This document shows positions 8,956 through 16,199 of a stretch of 64,000 nucleotides of DNA, piece after piece; position 1 is the first letter of the stretch; each line of letters starts with the position of its first letter. Source of the DNA: JAGPUQ01 sp041594335. Its GTDB lineage: Bacteria; Pseudomonadota; Gammaproteobacteria; Pseudomonadales; Porticoccaceae. The stretch lies in the NCBI GenBank assembly GCA_041594335.1, contig JBFHML010000003.1, positions 14,643-78,642 on the forward strand, given 5' to 3'. The translations under genes were made by a program, and so were the position numbers. The notes below the pieces were generated by a model that saw only the letters and a program-made list of their open reading frames with translations, was not told where the DNA came from and ran no database searches.

Positions 8956-9501
8956 TTACTTTTTCCGGCTACGTGGAGCGATCACCATGGTCAGCTGACG
9001 GCCTTCCATCTTCGGAAATTGCTCTACTGCTCCCAATTCCTCAAGGTCCTGCTCGATACGCTTGAGCATCTCGATACCCAACTCCTGATGGGCCATTTCC
9101 CGACCCCGGTAGCGCAACGTGACCTTGGCCTTGTCTCCTTGCTCCAGGAAACGCTTCAGGTTACGCAGCTTGATCTGATAATCCGCCTCGTCAGTACCCG
9201 GGCGAAATTTCATCTCCTTGATCTGGGTCTGCTTTTGCTTCTTGCGCTGCGCCGCCTGCTGCTTCTTGGCCTCGAAGATATGCTTGCCGTAGTCCATCAA
9301 CTTGCAGACCGGGGGTTCCGCATCTGCAGCGATTTCGACCAAATCTAAGGAGGCCTCCGAAGCGGCCTTCATGGCCTCCTCGATGGGGACTAGGCCGACC
9401 TGCTCCCCGTCGGCGCCAATTAGGCGCACTTCACGCACATCATCGATCTCATCATTCAGCCGGGCTCGCTTGCCTTGGCCCTTGCCATAACTTTTTTTGA
9501 T
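8956..9501 (-). CDS. infC: Translation initiation factor IF-3, probable AUC start
   Basis: IF-3 checks start-codon pairing and keeps 30S subunits free. No ATG lies in frame upstream of the conserved N-domain. The first conventional start, GTG at 9438, would cut off the conserved RARLNDEI segment. The open frame continues to an ATC at 9501-9499, giving about 181 residues beginning KKSYGKGQGKRARLNDEI. A GGAG lies 9 bases before ATC, inside the thrS end, and a stop codon lies two codons upstream of ATC. infC genes are known to use rare AUU/AUC-type starts for autoregulation by IF-3. The N-domain, lysine-rich linker (KKQQAAQRKKQKQTQ) and C-domain (KVTLRYRGREMAH) are intact. Confidence 0.88.
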   Translation of the reverse strand: MKKSYGKGQGKRARLNDEIDDVREVRLIGADGEQVGLVPIEEAMKAASEASLDLVEIAADAEPPVCKLMDYGKHIFEAKKQQAAQRKKQKQTQIKEMKFRPGTDEADYQIKLRNLKRFLEQGDKAKVTLRYRGREMAHQELGIEMLKRIEQDLEELGAVEQFPKMEGRQLTMVIAPRSRKK

Positions 9502-9507
9502 AACCCG

Positions 9508-11442
9508 CTACTCCGCGCTAGTTGTCTTGGTGACCCTGCCGCGCTCACGCACGCTGTCGCCGAGAAGGGCGATGAAGCGTTCCAGGCTCATTGCGCCTAG
9601 GTCCTCGCCTTCACGGGTGCGAACCGCAACCGATTGGGTTTCCTTCTCCCGATCCCCGACGACCAACAGATAGGGAGTCTTGAGCAGGGTGTGCTCGCGA
9701 ATCTTAAAGCCGATCTTTTCGTTTCTCAAGTCATTTTCGGCCCGGAACCCCTTGTTTTGCAAGGTTTCCGTAACCACACAGGCATAATCCGCCTGACGGT
9801 CGGTGATATTCAGCACCACGGCTTGCACCGGCGCCAGCCACGCGGGGAAAGCACCCTCGTAATGTTCGATAAGAATGCCGATGAAACGCTCGAAAGACCC
9901 CAACACCGCCCGATGCAGCATAACGGGAACCCGGCGGGTGTCGTCGGCCGCCACATAATGAGCACCGAGCCGCTCGGGCATCGACAAGTCCACCTGTATG
10001 GTGCCCAGCTGCCACACCCGACCGATCACATCTTTGAGCGAAAACTCGATCTTGGGGCCATAAAATGCACCCTCCCCCGGCAACAACTCCCACGCCAACC
10101 CTTGATGATTCAGCGCATCGGCCAATGCCTGCTCGGCGCGATCCCAGATCTCGTCGGCACCTACACGCTGCTCGGGCCGCGTAGACAACCGATAGATGAT
10201 TTCATCGAATCCGAAATCCGCATAGACGCCGTGTAGAAAATCGATAAACCGGGCGACTTCATCCTGAATCTGCTCTTCTGTACAGAAGATATGGGCGTCG
10301 TCCTGGGTAAACCCGCGTACCCGCATGATCCCGTGCAGGGAGCCCGACGGCTCATTGCGATGACAAGAGCCAAACTCGGCAAGCCGTAGCGGTAAATCGC
10401 GATAACTGCGCAACCCTTGGTTATAGACCTGGACATGACAGGGACAATTCATGGGTTTGATGGCAAAAGCGCGCTCATCCATCTGCAGTGAAAACATGTC
10501 GTCACCGAACTTGTCGGCGTGCCCAGAGCGCTGCCATAGCGTGTAATCCACGAGTTGCGGCGTACGAATCTCGCGGTATCCATGCGCCCGCTGTTGATCG
10601 CGCATGTAGCGCTCGATTTCGGTATAGATGGTCCAGCCACGAGGGTGCCAGAACACCATACCCGGAGCTTCCTCCTGAACGTGGAACAAATCCAGGCGAC
10701 GGCCGAGTTTGCGATGGTCACGCTTCTCGGCCTCGGCGAGGCGATTTAGATAAGCGTCCAACTCCTTGCGATTCGGCCAGGCGGTGCCGTAGATACGCTG
10801 CAACATGGCATTACGGGCATCGCCGCGCCAATAGGCGCCGGCAACCTTAGTGAGCTTGAACGCGGAAATCTTTCCGGTACTGGGCACGTGAGGCCCACGA
10901 CAGAGATCGACGAAATCACCTTGACCATAAAGCGAGATCACCTCGCCCTCGGGGATGGCAGCAATGATCTCCGCCTTGTACTCCTCCCCCATCTCGCGAA
11001 ACAGGGCAACGGCCGCGTCGCGCGGCATCTCGCGACGCCGGACTTGCAGGTCGGCACGCGCGATTTCGGCCATGCGGGCCTCGATGATCGCCAAGTCTTC
11101 CGGCGTAAAGGCCCGCTCAAAAGCAAAATCGTAATAGAAGCCGTCCTCGACCACTGGGCCGATGGTCACTTGGGCGCTAGGGAAAAGCTCTTTGACCGCT
11201 TGCGCCAACAGATGCGCGCAGGAGTGCCGGATGACTTCGACGCCCTCCGGATTTCGGGAAGTCACAATTTCGAGTGCGGCGTCACGTTCGATGAGATAGC
11301 TGGTGTCGACCAACTGACCATTGACCCGCCCAGCTAAAGCGGCCTTCGCCAGCCCGGCGCCTATATCTGCGGCGACTTCGGCAACAGTGACAGGCGCAGC
11401 GAACTCTCGGCTGCTGCCATCGGGCAAGGAAATACACGGCAT
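9508..11442 (-). CDS. thrS: Threonyl-tRNA synthetase
   Basis: 644 residues with the start at ATG 11442, preceded by GGAG at 7-base spacing; upstream in-frame starts would read through the leader hairpin. Domains: TGS (about 1-62), the editing domain with HSCAHLLAQAV (HxxxH, about 73-77) that removes Ser from tRNA-Thr, the class II core with motif 1 near WHPRGWTIY, the zinc-binding MNCPCHVQVY and motif 3 (VPVMLHRAVLGSFERF), then the anticodon-binding domain. The leader contains a hairpin imitating the tRNA-Thr anticodon arm, implying autogenous translational control as in E. coli. infC starts 7 bases beyond its stop. Confidence 0.98.
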   Translation of the reverse strand: MPCISLPDGSSREFAAPVTVAEVAADIGAGLAKAALAGRVNGQLVDTSYLIERDAALEIVTSRNPEGVEVIRHSCAHLLAQAVKELFPSAQVTIGPVVEDGFYYDFAFERAFTPEDLAIIEARMAEIARADLQVRRREMPRDAAVALFREMGEEYKAEIIAAIPEGEVISLYGQGDFVDLCRGPHVPSTGKISAFKLTKVAGAYWRGDARNAMLQRIYGTAWPNRKELDAYLNRLAEAEKRDHRKLGRRLDLFHVQEEAPGMVFWHPRGWTIYTEIERYMRDQQRAHGYREIRTPQLVDYTLWQRSGHADKFGDDMFSLQMDERAFAIKPMNCPCHVQVYNQGLRSYRDLPLRLAEFGSCHRNEPSGSLHGIMRVRGFTQDDAHIFCTEEQIQDEVARFIDFLHGVYADFGFDEIIYRLSTRPEQRVGADEIWDRAEQALADALNHQGLAWELLPGEGAFYGPKIEFSLKDVIGRVWQLGTIQVDLSMPERLGAHYVAADDTRRVPVMLHRAVLGSFERFIGILIEHYEGAFPAWLAPVQAVVLNITDRQADYACVVTETLQNKGFRAENDLRNEKIGFKIREHTLLKTPYLLVVGDREKETQSVAVRTREGEDLGAMSLERFIALLGDSVRERGRVTKTTSAE

Positions 11443-11464
11443 AGGTGTGCTCCGGCGGTCAGTG

Positions 11465-11485
11465 GTGGCCCCTACCAAAGGCCAC
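11465..11485 (-). promoter_or_regulatory. thrS leader hairpin mimicking the tRNA-Thr(GGU) anticodon arm
   Basis: On the minus strand GTGGCC pairs perfectly with GGCCAC around TTTGGTAGG. A closing T-G wobble leaves a 7-base loop TTGGTAG, in which U precedes GGU and A follows it, exactly as in a tRNA-Thr(GGU) anticodon loop. It ends 22 bases before the thrS ATG, just upstream of the Shine-Dalgarno site. E. coli ThrRS is known to repress its own mRNA by binding such an anticodon-like operator. Confidence 0.7.
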
Positions 11486-11539
11486 GTGCGGACTGTTGCG
11501 GCAGCCAAGAATGGGCGCGCACAGCTACTGCTGATTCAC

Positions 11540-11616
11540 TGGTAGGCACGAGTGGACTCGAACCACCGACCCCCACCATGTCAAGGTGGTGCTCTAACCA
11601 ACTGAGCTACGTGCCT
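11540..11616 (-). tRNA. tRNA-Val(GAC)
   Basis: A 77-base cloverleaf with encoded CCA. Acceptor AGGCACG pairs with CGTGCCT; anticodon stem CCACC/GGTGG closes the loop TTGACAT, giving anticodon GAC; the T-arm contains GGTTCGAGTCC. It lies 97 bases upstream of thrS on the same strand. Confidence 0.95.
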
Positions 11617-11698
11617 GAAAAGGCTGGCCAATTTACCAGCCCCACCACCACATGACAAGCCGTGAACACCCTTCACGGCTGCAGCGGCGGCAAATCAA

Positions 11699-11775
11699 TG
11701 GCGGACCGGACGGGACTCGAACCCGCGACCTCCGGCGTGACAGGCCGGCATTCTAACCGACTGAACTACCGGTCC
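11699..11775 (-). tRNA. tRNA-Asp(GTC)
   Basis: A 77-base cloverleaf with encoded CCA. Acceptor GGACCGG pairs with CCGGTCC, discriminator G; anticodon stem CCGGC/GCCGG closes CTGTCAC, anticodon GTC. It starts 2 bases after the end of the upstream tRNA-Val(TAC), so the pair is processed from one transcript. Confidence 0.96.
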
Positions 11776-11777
11776 GA

Positions 11778-11853
11778 TGGTGGGTGGTACAGGGGTCGAA
11801 CCTGTGACCTACGGCTTGTAAGGCCGTCGCTCTCCCAACTGAGCTAACCACCC
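11778..11853 (-). tRNA. tRNA-Val(TAC)
   Basis: A 76-base cloverleaf with encoded CCA. Acceptor GGGTGGT pairs with ACCACCC; anticodon stem ACGGC/GCCGT closes CTTACAA, anticodon TAC; the T-arm contains GGTTCGACCCC. It is the first gene of the Val-Asp-Val tRNA cluster, divergent from queD. Confidence 0.96.
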
Positions 11854-11969
11854 GTTGAGGAGACGCGCATTCTACCCGAACCCCTCGGGCTGTCAACGAA
11901 AAACCTGCAAATTCCCCTATACTGTTGGGCCGCTGGAATCCCGCCACGCGCTGCACCACATTCAGCACC

Positions 11970-12326
11970 ATGGAAATTTTTCGCTCGTTCAGCTTTGAGG
12001 CCGCCCACCACCTGCCCAAGGTGCCGCCCGAGCATAAGTGCCGGCGCCTGCACGGCCATTCCTTTCACGTCGTGGTCCGTGTCGAAGGCCCGATGGGCGC
12101 AGAATCGGGCTGGGTGATGGATTTCGCCGAGGTGAAAGCGGCCTGCCGACCAATTCATGCGGCCCTCGACCACCGCTACCTCAATGAAATCCCCGGCCTC
12201 GAGAATCCCACCAGCGAACAAATCGCCCGCTGGATCTGGCGCCGCCTGCAGCCGGCGCTGCCCGGATTGGCTGCTGTCGAGGTTCGAGAAACCTGCACCA
12301 GCGGCTGTGTCTATCGAGGCGACTGA
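11970..12326 (+). CDS. queD: 6-carboxytetrahydropterin synthase QueD
   Basis: 118 residues of the PTPS/QueD fold. It converts dihydroneopterin triphosphate to 6-carboxytetrahydropterin, an early step of queuosine (7-deazaguanine) synthesis. The zinc ligands are His14 (or 13), His28 and His30 (SFEAAHHLP and LHGHSF), and Cys24 in HKCRRLHGH is the catalytic Cys. The late segment NPTSEQIARWIWRRL and ETCTSGCVY are family-typical. I chose ATG 11970 since the protein then begins with the canonical first strand (MEIFRSFSFEAAHH). Other queuosine genes are not in the window. DUF503 and thpR follow on the same strand. Confidence 0.95.
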   Translation: MEIFRSFSFEAAHHLPKVPPEHKCRRLHGHSFHVVVRVEGPMGAESGWVMDFAEVKAACRPIHAALDHRYLNEIPGLENPTSEQIARWIWRRLQPALPGLAAVEVRETCTSGCVYRGD

Positions 12327-12349
12327 CCTCCCCCACCCACGGCCAACCT

Positions 12350-12634
12350 GTGCGAATCCTCCGCCTGACAATCGCATTTCAACTTCCCGCGTGCTGCTCT
12401 CTAAAAGACAAGCGCCATAGATTACAGCGACTGCGCGATCGATTTGGCGGCAAACCCAATATCGCTGTGTCCGAGTCGGCCTGGCACGATGCGCACGATC
12501 GGGCGGAGTGGACCTTTGTGGTGGTCGGCGAAAGCCACCGCGTCGTGGAAGCAGTCCAGCAATCCATCCTCAGTTACGCCTGTCAGTACCTGGATGCTGT
12601 AGTGACCCAAAGCACGCGTGAATACCTGGCCTAA
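12350..12634 (+). CDS. DUF503 family protein (YlxP-like)
   Basis: 94 residues from a GTG start 23 bases after queD. It matches DUF503/YlxP: first strand MRILRLTIAFQLPACCSLKDKR, the conserved helix HRLQRLRDRFGGKPNIAVSE, then WTFVVVGES and a long amphipathic helix. YlxP-type proteins are encoded near ribosome-maturation genes in many bacteria; the biochemical role is unknown. Its end overlaps thpR by 17 bases, so translation is probably coupled and queD, this gene and thpR may form one unit devoted to RNA. Confidence 0.85.
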   Translation: MRILRLTIAFQLPACCSLKDKRHRLQRLRDRFGGKPNIAVSESAWHDAHDRAEWTFVVVGESHRVVEAVQQSILSYACQYLDAVVTQSTREYLA

Positions 12635-13163
12635 GCAAATACGCGCTTTCATCGGTTGCCCCCTAGCGCATCCCGACAGGAATCGACTGACTGACTGGAC
12701 ACGCGACTGCCTGGGCCCCGGGTGGCGGCCCGTCTCCCCGCAGAACCTGCACCTCACGGTTTGCTTTCTCGGCGAACAGCCCTCACCCACACTGGCCTTG
12801 CTGGCCCGTGAATTGAAAACCCTGGGACCGTTGTCGAGCGGTAGCGGCCGCGGCGACCAGCCTCAGCGGTTTCCGAGCCCCACAGCGCCGCTGCTGGCGC
12901 TGGAGCTATCGCCGGACACGCATCTACTCGACTTGCATGCTGCGGTAACGGCCGTGACCACCCAGCGCGGCCTGCCCACCGGCCGCTTGCCCTTTCGGCC
13001 GCATATCACACTCGCTCGCGGGGGCGGGTCCTATATACGACAACCGCTAAACATCGTTCTGCATTTCACACAACTGTGTCTCTTCGCGAGCGTGCCGGGG
13101 AAAGCCACCTACGCCAGATTGAGCGAGCAGGCACTCGCCCAGCTCTTTGATCAACTGCCCTGA
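12618..13163 (+). CDS. thpR: RNA 2',3'-cyclic phosphodiesterase (2'-5' RNA ligase family)
   Basis: 181 residues of the 2H phosphoesterase superfamily. Both HxT motifs are present: His45-Leu-Thr47 (HLTVCFLG) and His129-Ile-Thr131 (HITLAR), which form the active site that opens 2',3'-cyclic phosphates. The start is GTG at 12618, inside the DUF503 end. The stretch between the motifs (about 72-90, rich in Gly, Ser and Pro) is a low-complexity loop. Its in vivo RNA substrate is not known for this family. It ends 9 bases before the oppositely oriented CHAD-like gene. Confidence 0.92.
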   Translation: MNTWPKQIRAFIGCPLAHPDRNRLTDWTRDCLGPGWRPVSPQNLHLTVCFLGEQPSPTLALLARELKTLGPLSSGSGRGDQPQRFPSPTAPLLALELSPDTHLLDLHAAVTAVTTQRGLPTGRLPFRPHITLARGGGSYIRQPLNIVLHFTQLCLFASVPGKATYARLSEQALAQLFDQLP

Positions 13164-13172
13164 AATTGCGCT

Positions 13173-14066
13173 TCAGCAGGCGCCACCGAACAAGTGGAGG
13201 TCGAGACTTTCGATCTGCAGCCGAATCACCTGCCGATGATCGGTGACTACATCAATAAACGGCTGATATAAGGCCGCAGTGCGGACCCCAGTCAAGCCGC
13301 GCAAGTGCGCGCGCATCCTGGCAAGATCTCGTTCCGTATCCAGAAGCTCAGCCAACCGTCGAACGTCCTCGAGGGCCCGTTTACGCGCCCCGGCCAATGC
13401 CCCCAATAGCTGCAATTGCAGCGCATAGCGCCCAAGTTGGATACCAGCGGGATCGCGGCAACCCGGGTCAGCACCGCGCGCGCGCCGCATCCGAGACACG
13501 CAATCGGCGAAGGAATGGTCTAGACCCGCTCGCAGGTCCGGGACAGAGAATGTCGACAAAACCTCCCGACCGAAGGTCTCGGGAAACGCTTTATCGACTT
13601 CGGCACCCGTATTGGCGGCGAGCGCCTTGACGGTAATGGCCACGCCCTCGGGGTTGCGCGGCAAGGCGCGACACTGCGCGCGCAACCGGCGATACCCCGG
13701 CCGATCACGCCATTGCGCGTCATCGAACAACGCCGCAAACAGGCGCCGCTGGGCCCAGGCGTCACGCCAGGGCGCAACGCGAGCCACCAAGGGGCGGGTT
13801 CGCGCCAGCAGCGCATCGGCAAAACTGGGATCCACGGCGGTCAAGAGACCGCCCAGCGCAGCCACCCGCTCTAGCGCCGCTGCGGCCTTGCCTGCGCGCT
13901 GGAGGCGCTTGCGCGAGAGCTTAGCCACGGCCTTGCGCGCCACGGCCACTTGCTCATGAAGCACCCGATGCAATTCCAGGCCTAGCGGTCGCGCTGGATC
14001 CAAGATATAGCCCGGCGGCGCCGATCGGCGCACCAGTCCATCGGGCTCCCATGTCACAGATTCCAA
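13173..14066 (-). CDS. Degenerate CHAD-domain-like protein
   Basis: 297 residues, all-helical and rich in Arg and Ala, with no signal peptide. The layout matches the CHAD fold: an opening PGYILDPARPLGLELHRVL helix, a first repeat around 55-105 and a second repeat near 200-270 ending LAELLDTERDLARMR where CHAD proteins have LLGDxHDLAxLR. The family-defining His/Lys/Arg positions look replaced: LQRAGKAAAALE where VHxARKxxKRLR is usual, and TERDLA instead of DHDLA. Classical CHAD domains bind polyphosphate; loss of these residues makes that doubtful here. It lies 7 bases after the DUF779 gene and is the last gene of the aldehyde dehydrogenase operon. The family assignment is my inference. Confidence 0.55.
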   Translation of the reverse strand: MESVTWEPDGLVRRSAPPGYILDPARPLGLELHRVLHEQVAVARKAVAKLSRKRLQRAGKAAAALERVAALGGLLTAVDPSFADALLARTRPLVARVAPWRDAWAQRRLFAALFDDAQWRDRPGYRRLRAQCRALPRNPEGVAITVKALAANTGAEVDKAFPETFGREVLSTFSVPDLRAGLDHSFADCVSRMRRARGADPGCRDPAGIQLGRYALQLQLLGALAGARKRALEDVRRLAELLDTERDLARMRAHLRGLTGVRTAALYQPFIDVVTDHRQVIRLQIESLDLHLFGGAC

Positions 14067-14073
14067 GCGCCGA

Positions 14074-14460
14074 TCAGCTGTCCGGCCCCTCGACTACCGG
14101 GCGGAGCTGGTCCAATTCCTCCTCGGTAAACAGTCGGGAGCGAATCAGGAAACGGACTCCCAGCGGAATCTCCAAAGAAAAGCTGGCCCCACGCCCCGGC
14201 ACCACGTCGATGGTCGTATGGCAGTTACGGTAATACTCGAACTGCTCGGGGGACATATAAAACCGGCAACCGTGGATTTCCCCCAGGCAGACATCGCGGC
14301 TGCCTACACGAAAATCATCAACCGCCAGACACATCGGTGCCGAACCGTCACAGCAGCCACCACTCTGGTGAAAGAGCAGTGGCCCGTGCCGCGCGCGCAG
14401 TTGGTCGATCACTGCGCACGCGGACTCAGTGACGTCCAGACGCTCCTTGTACTCCGTCAT
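14074..14460 (-). CDS. DUF779 domain-containing protein
   Basis: 128 residues matching DUF779, a small family nearly always encoded beside an aldehyde dehydrogenase, as here (20 bases downstream of it). Conserved features seen are GPLLFHQSGGCCDGSAPMC and CRFYMSPEQFEYYRNC, with a Cys/His-rich first half that may bind metal or thiol. The C-terminus (LEIPLGVRFLIRSRLFTEEE) is family-typical. The role is unknown, though co-occurrence suggests it assists aldehyde oxidation. It is followed 7 bases later by the CHAD-like gene. Confidence 0.9.
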   Translation of the reverse strand: MTEYKERLDVTESACAVIDQLRARHGPLLFHQSGGCCDGSAPMCLAVDDFRVGSRDVCLGEIHGCRFYMSPEQFEYYRNCHTTIDVVPGRGASFSLEIPLGVRFLIRSRLFTEEELDQLRPVVEGPDS

Positions 14461-14480
14461 TTCACGACCACCAACCGGCG

Positions 14481-15977
14481 TCAGAAGAAACCGAGTTTAT
14501 CCTTTGCATAGGAGACCAGCACATTCTTCGTATTGCGGTAGTGCGCCAGCATCATCGCGTGATTTTCGCGCCCGATTCCGGACTTCTTGTAGCCGCCGAA
14601 GGACGCATGTGCCGGATAAACGTGGTAGCAGTTGACCCACACCCTGCCCGCTTGAATGCCGCGCATAAAGGTCTGCACCTGATGCAGATCACGCGACCAG
14701 ACGCCCGAACCCAAGCCGTAGAGGGTGTCGTTGGCAATCTCCAATGCCTCGGCATCATCTTTGAAGGTTGTCACGGCCAGTACCGGACCGAAAATCTCCT
14801 CCTGGAAAATCCGCATCTTGTTGTGGCCCTTGAAGACCGTCGGCTGAATGTAGAACCCGCCGGGATAGCGATCGTTTTTGTAGGCCTCACCGCCGCAAAG
14901 CAGCTGCGCGCCTTCTTGGCGACCGATATCGATATAGCTCAGGATCTTCTCGTACTGATCGTTCGAGGCCTGCGCACCCATCATGGTCGTCACATCGTAG
15001 GGGTCGCCCATCTTGATCGCCGCCACCCGCGCCAAGCACTTTTCCATAAAGCGTTCGTAAATACTCTCGTGCACCAGCGCTCGCGATGGACAAGTGCATA
15101 CTTGGCCCTGATTGAGCGCGAACATGACCAAACCCTCGATGGCCTTGTCGAGGAAAGCGTCGTCTTGATCCATGACACTGGCGCAGAAGATATTCGGAGA
15201 CTTGCCCCCCAGCTCCAGCGTCACCGGAACGATGTTCTCGGCCGCGTACTGCATGATCAGCCGGCCCGTTGTGGTCTCACCGGTAAAAGCGACCTTCTTG
15301 ACATCCGGATGCGACGCGAGCGGCTTGCCAGCTTCTGCCCCGAAGCCGTTGACTACATTGAGCACCCCAGGCGGCAACAGATCGCCGATCAACTCCATCA
15401 CCACCAGCATGGATACCGGCGTCTGCTCAGCGGGCTTAAGCACCACGCAGTTCCCCGCGGCCAAAGCCGGCGCGATCTTCCAGGCCGCCATCAGCAAAGG
15501 GAAATTCCACGGAATAATCTGGCCGACCACGCCCAACGGCTCGTGAATTTCCATCGACACCAGATTTTCATCGATATCACTGACCGAGCCTGATTCGGTA
15601 CGAATCGCCGCCGCGAAGTACCGAAACTGATCAATAGTCAGCGGTAAATCCGCCCCGAGGGTCTCGCGAATCGATTTCCCGTTGTCGCAGGTCTCCACTG
15701 CAGCCAACAATTCGATGTTGGCCTCCAGGGTGTCGGCCACCTTGTTGAGGATACCCGCGCGCGCAGCCGCAGCCATTCGACTCCAGGCGGGGAAAGCGGC
15801 CCAGCCCGCCTTCACTGCAGCGTCGATATCTTTCGCGCTCGATTGCGGTATCCGGGCGATCAGTTCGCCATCGATCGGCGAGATATTCTCGAAATACTGA
15901 CCGTCGGCAGGAGGCGTCCATTGTCCGCCGATGTAGTTCTCATATTGCGCTTTGAATTGCGGACGTTGAAAAACCAT
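14481..15977 (-). CDS. NAD-dependent aldehyde dehydrogenase (AldB/ExaC type)
   Basis: 498 residues of the ALDH superfamily. LELGGKSPNIF carries the general-base Glu, FALNQGQVCTCPSRALV the nucleophilic Cys, and PWNFPLLMAAWKIAPALAAG the NAD-binding strand. The start MVFQRPQFKAQYENYIGGQW and the DUF779 partner point to the AldB/ExaC acetaldehyde dehydrogenase group that oxidises short-chain aldehydes such as acetaldehyde. The minus strand reads GCGGAGGTGACGG before the ATG, an excellent ribosome site. Acetate produced could feed acetyl-CoA synthetase encoded at 56-58 kb; this link is inference. First gene of a three-gene operon. Confidence 0.94.
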   Translation of the reverse strand: MVFQRPQFKAQYENYIGGQWTPPADGQYFENISPIDGELIARIPQSSAKDIDAAVKAGWAAFPAWSRMAAAARAGILNKVADTLEANIELLAAVETCDNGKSIRETLGADLPLTIDQFRYFAAAIRTESGSVSDIDENLVSMEIHEPLGVVGQIIPWNFPLLMAAWKIAPALAAGNCVVLKPAEQTPVSMLVVMELIGDLLPPGVLNVVNGFGAEAGKPLASHPDVKKVAFTGETTTGRLIMQYAAENIVPVTLELGGKSPNIFCASVMDQDDAFLDKAIEGLVMFALNQGQVCTCPSRALVHESIYERFMEKCLARVAAIKMGDPYDVTTMMGAQASNDQYEKILSYIDIGRQEGAQLLCGGEAYKNDRYPGGFYIQPTVFKGHNKMRIFQEEIFGPVLAVTTFKDDAEALEIANDTLYGLGSGVWSRDLHQVQTFMRGIQAGRVWVNCYHVYPAHASFGGYKKSGIGRENHAMMLAHYRNTKNVLVSYAKDKLGFF

Positions 15978-16143
15978 CCGTCACCTCCGCTAGCTGTAAT
16001 GATCGTTATCTATTCGCACCTTGATTGAGGGTGCTCCCACGAGCTCTCGAGACGTTGCCACCGACTGCCCGCGACCTCCAAGTATGCTCCCCGGGCATGG
16101 CCTCCGGCAACCTGCAACCCCTTGTCACAATTGCCTAAAGTCA

Positions 16144-16172
16144 TTGTCCCATGCTCAACAGGACCGGATAAT
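16144..16172 (+). promoter_or_regulatory. Candidate sigma-70 promoter of trmA
   Basis: TTGTCC at 16144-16149 (four of six consensus bases) and GATAAT at 16167-16172 (five of six) are separated by 17 bases. Transcription would begin about 20 bases before the trmA ATG, giving a very short leader with no clear Shine-Dalgarno sequence. Confidence 0.45.
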
Positions 16173-16199
16173 GCGCACCTCCCCTGATACCCGCTACCG

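Noticed and set aside
15978..16199. A sigma-54 promoter upstream of the aldehyde dehydrogenase
   Set aside because: A GG-N10-GC arrangement exists near TTGC on the minus strand, but the flanking bases of the -24 box do not match TGGCAC.
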